Source: Bin52 sp965213935 (GTDB lineage Bacteria > Pseudomonadota > Alphaproteobacteria > Thalassobaculales > Thalassobaculaceae). Taken from it: a stretch of DNA of 64,000 nt. Position numbers and translations under genes: made by a program. Under the pieces are notes generated by a model. The model did no database searches and was not told the origin of the DNA. It worked only from the letters and a program-made list of their open reading frames with translations. The stretch spans positions 2,604,001 to 2,668,000 of the forward strand of contig CBDCAO010000012.1 in assembly GCA_965213935.1 (NCBI GenBank). The letters are read 5' to 3'. Below, one piece after another: positions 63,409-64,000 of the stretch (position 1 is its first letter; each line of letters begins with the position of its first letter).

Positions 63409-63724
63409 GAATATCAAAATATTCCCTGTTCGCGACAATAGCCTTGTTTGGAACCGGATCGATATTGGGGTCTAAGAAATAGTCGATTAAAATCTCGGAG
63501 TGGGAAGGCCGTATTCGTGTAATCTCCCCTACATGGGCAAGCTCATCTACCGTGCCTTCCTGCATGAACAAACATGGTAACCGCATCATTTCGTCGAACA
63601 GGATCGAGCCGCTATTCTTGAATCGGTTTTCTAGCGCGTTTTCGGTATACTCAAACAACCGTCCCGTTTCGATGGTCCCAATTCCGCCCGTCCAAGGCAT
63701 GTGCTGCACGAGCAAATTGTACAT
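63409..63724 (-). pseudogene. Conserved hypothetical protein truncated by the insertion
   Basis: ATG 63724 with GAAAGAGA just upstream begins MYNLLVQHMPWTGGIGTIET, then GRLFEYTENALENRFKNSGS, FDEMMRLPCLFMQEGTVDEL and NKAIVANREYFDI before running into the insertion-sequence end at about 63409. The rest of the frame (RASCKTAG...) is IS sequence. The A+T content is clearly higher than in core genes. Family not recognised; the 3' part is not found to the left of the element (before 59899), so it was lost or moved. Confidence 0.6.
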
Positions 63725-63726
63725 TC

Positions 63727-64000
63727 TCTTTCACCACTCATTTTCTATATCGTAAGGTATCGGCATGTGCAGCGTTTAGCCATGCACGGCATCCGCCTTC
63801 GCCCAACCAGGTTGCCGTCTCTCGGCATGTTGGCGGCCAGACGGTTGATCCGAACGAGCAGCGCCACAACAACGTCCGCGAGGCGGTCGACTGCCAGTTC
63901 GACGACAACACAGCCCTTCGGCACCGAGACCCGCCCGCACCATGCGAGGGAGGAAGTCAGTCATCATGTCGTCGAACCTCCATATCAGCAAAGCCTCTAC
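63727..64000. other. Right-edge stretch without a supported gene
   Basis: A minus-strand frame at 63776-63991 (LLIWRFDDMMTDFLPRMVRA ...) turns into arginine-rich low-information sequence after 30 residues. Nothing is recognisable; it may be transposase debris continuing past the window. Confidence 0.4.

Larger units (their letters stand above)
59918..63417 (-). mobile_element. DDE insertion sequence carrying a group II intron
   Basis: Inverted repeats of about 21 bp: TTGATATT-G-GAGCCTCTTG-TA at 59918-59938, and at 63397-63417 its reverse complement with only two differences (TTGATATT-C-GAGCCTCTTG-CA). Inside are a minus-strand DDE transposase (62125-63264) and a minus-strand group II intron with its reverse transcriptase. 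No clean target duplication is visible. The outermost TTGATATT overlaps an IS5-type relic on the left, so the exact left edge is uncertain. It truncates a gene at 63409. Confidence 0.65.

Overview
The window reads as chromosome of a high-GC alphaproteobacterium, probably Rhodospirillales-like or a relative. This is inferred from gene content (soxBDAG-type heterotetrameric sarcosine oxidase, a fused indolepyruvate:ferredoxin oxidoreductase, TTT and TRAP transport genes, anmK near tyrS, DUF3750, a YhdP-like AsmA protein), strong G/C third positions and frequent ATGA/GTGA gene overlaps. No 16S or other taxonomic marker is present.

Layout. 1-10.5 kb: a sarcosine oxidase operon (soxB cut by the window edge, then soxD, soxA, soxG) running into a GNAT acetyltransferase, then a Gfo/Idh/MocA oxidoreductase, a class I aminotransferase, hisI and a type I sulfatase, followed by the opposite-strand peroxiredoxin bcp. 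10.6-13.7 kb: a large AsmA/YhdP-like envelope protein. 13.7-18.4 kb: a copper-type metal and redox block (DUF4396, cytochrome c, multicopper oxidase, a damaged second cytochrome c, DUF2933, DsbA/ScsC-like protein). It is preceded by a near-perfect MerR-type promoter whose divergent merR has decayed. 18.4-23.7 kb: a mobile-element graveyard. A tnpB is split by a Tn5-type IS4 element whose transposase carries an N-terminal DruA/DUF4338-like domain, and relaxase and tyrosine-integrase fragments follow. 23.7-36.4 kb: an accessory island with a DUF6932 + HTH/ImmA pair, a stop-interrupted zinc-ribbon gene, a YhaO/YhaN-type (SbcCD-like) nuclease-ATPase pair, a HigB/HigA-ImmA toxin-antitoxin operon whose third gene is cut by an IS5-type element, decayed fragments and a DUF4143 ATPase. 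36.5-58 kb: core metabolism again: tyrS-LLM-LLM-anmK on the minus strand, a Gfo/Idh protein, an acyl-CoA synthetase, two FAH-family hydrolases, an NTF2-like protein, tRNA-Phe, a tctCBA transporter, pmbA, a nucleotide-sugar epimerase, the 2-oxoacid:ferredoxin oxidoreductase and DUF3750. 58.5-59.6 kb: a TRAP solute receptor. 59.9-63.4 kb: a DDE insertion sequence that appears to host a group II intron, inserted in or beside a now truncated gene.

How the genes work together. The sox operon fits glycine-betaine/sarcosine demethylation feeding one-carbon units to folate. The copper block would export, oxidise and chaperone metal and thiols in the periplasm under MerR control, but has lost its local regulator and one cytochrome. 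The island between 23.7 and 36.4 kb resembles a defence/toxin-antitoxin island: two different HTH-ImmA proteins, a HigB toxin and an SbcCD-like machine lie within 11 kb and are bounded by transposition scars. Two IS insertions can be reversed on paper to the base: removing the element and one target duplication restores the local reading of the interrupted gene.
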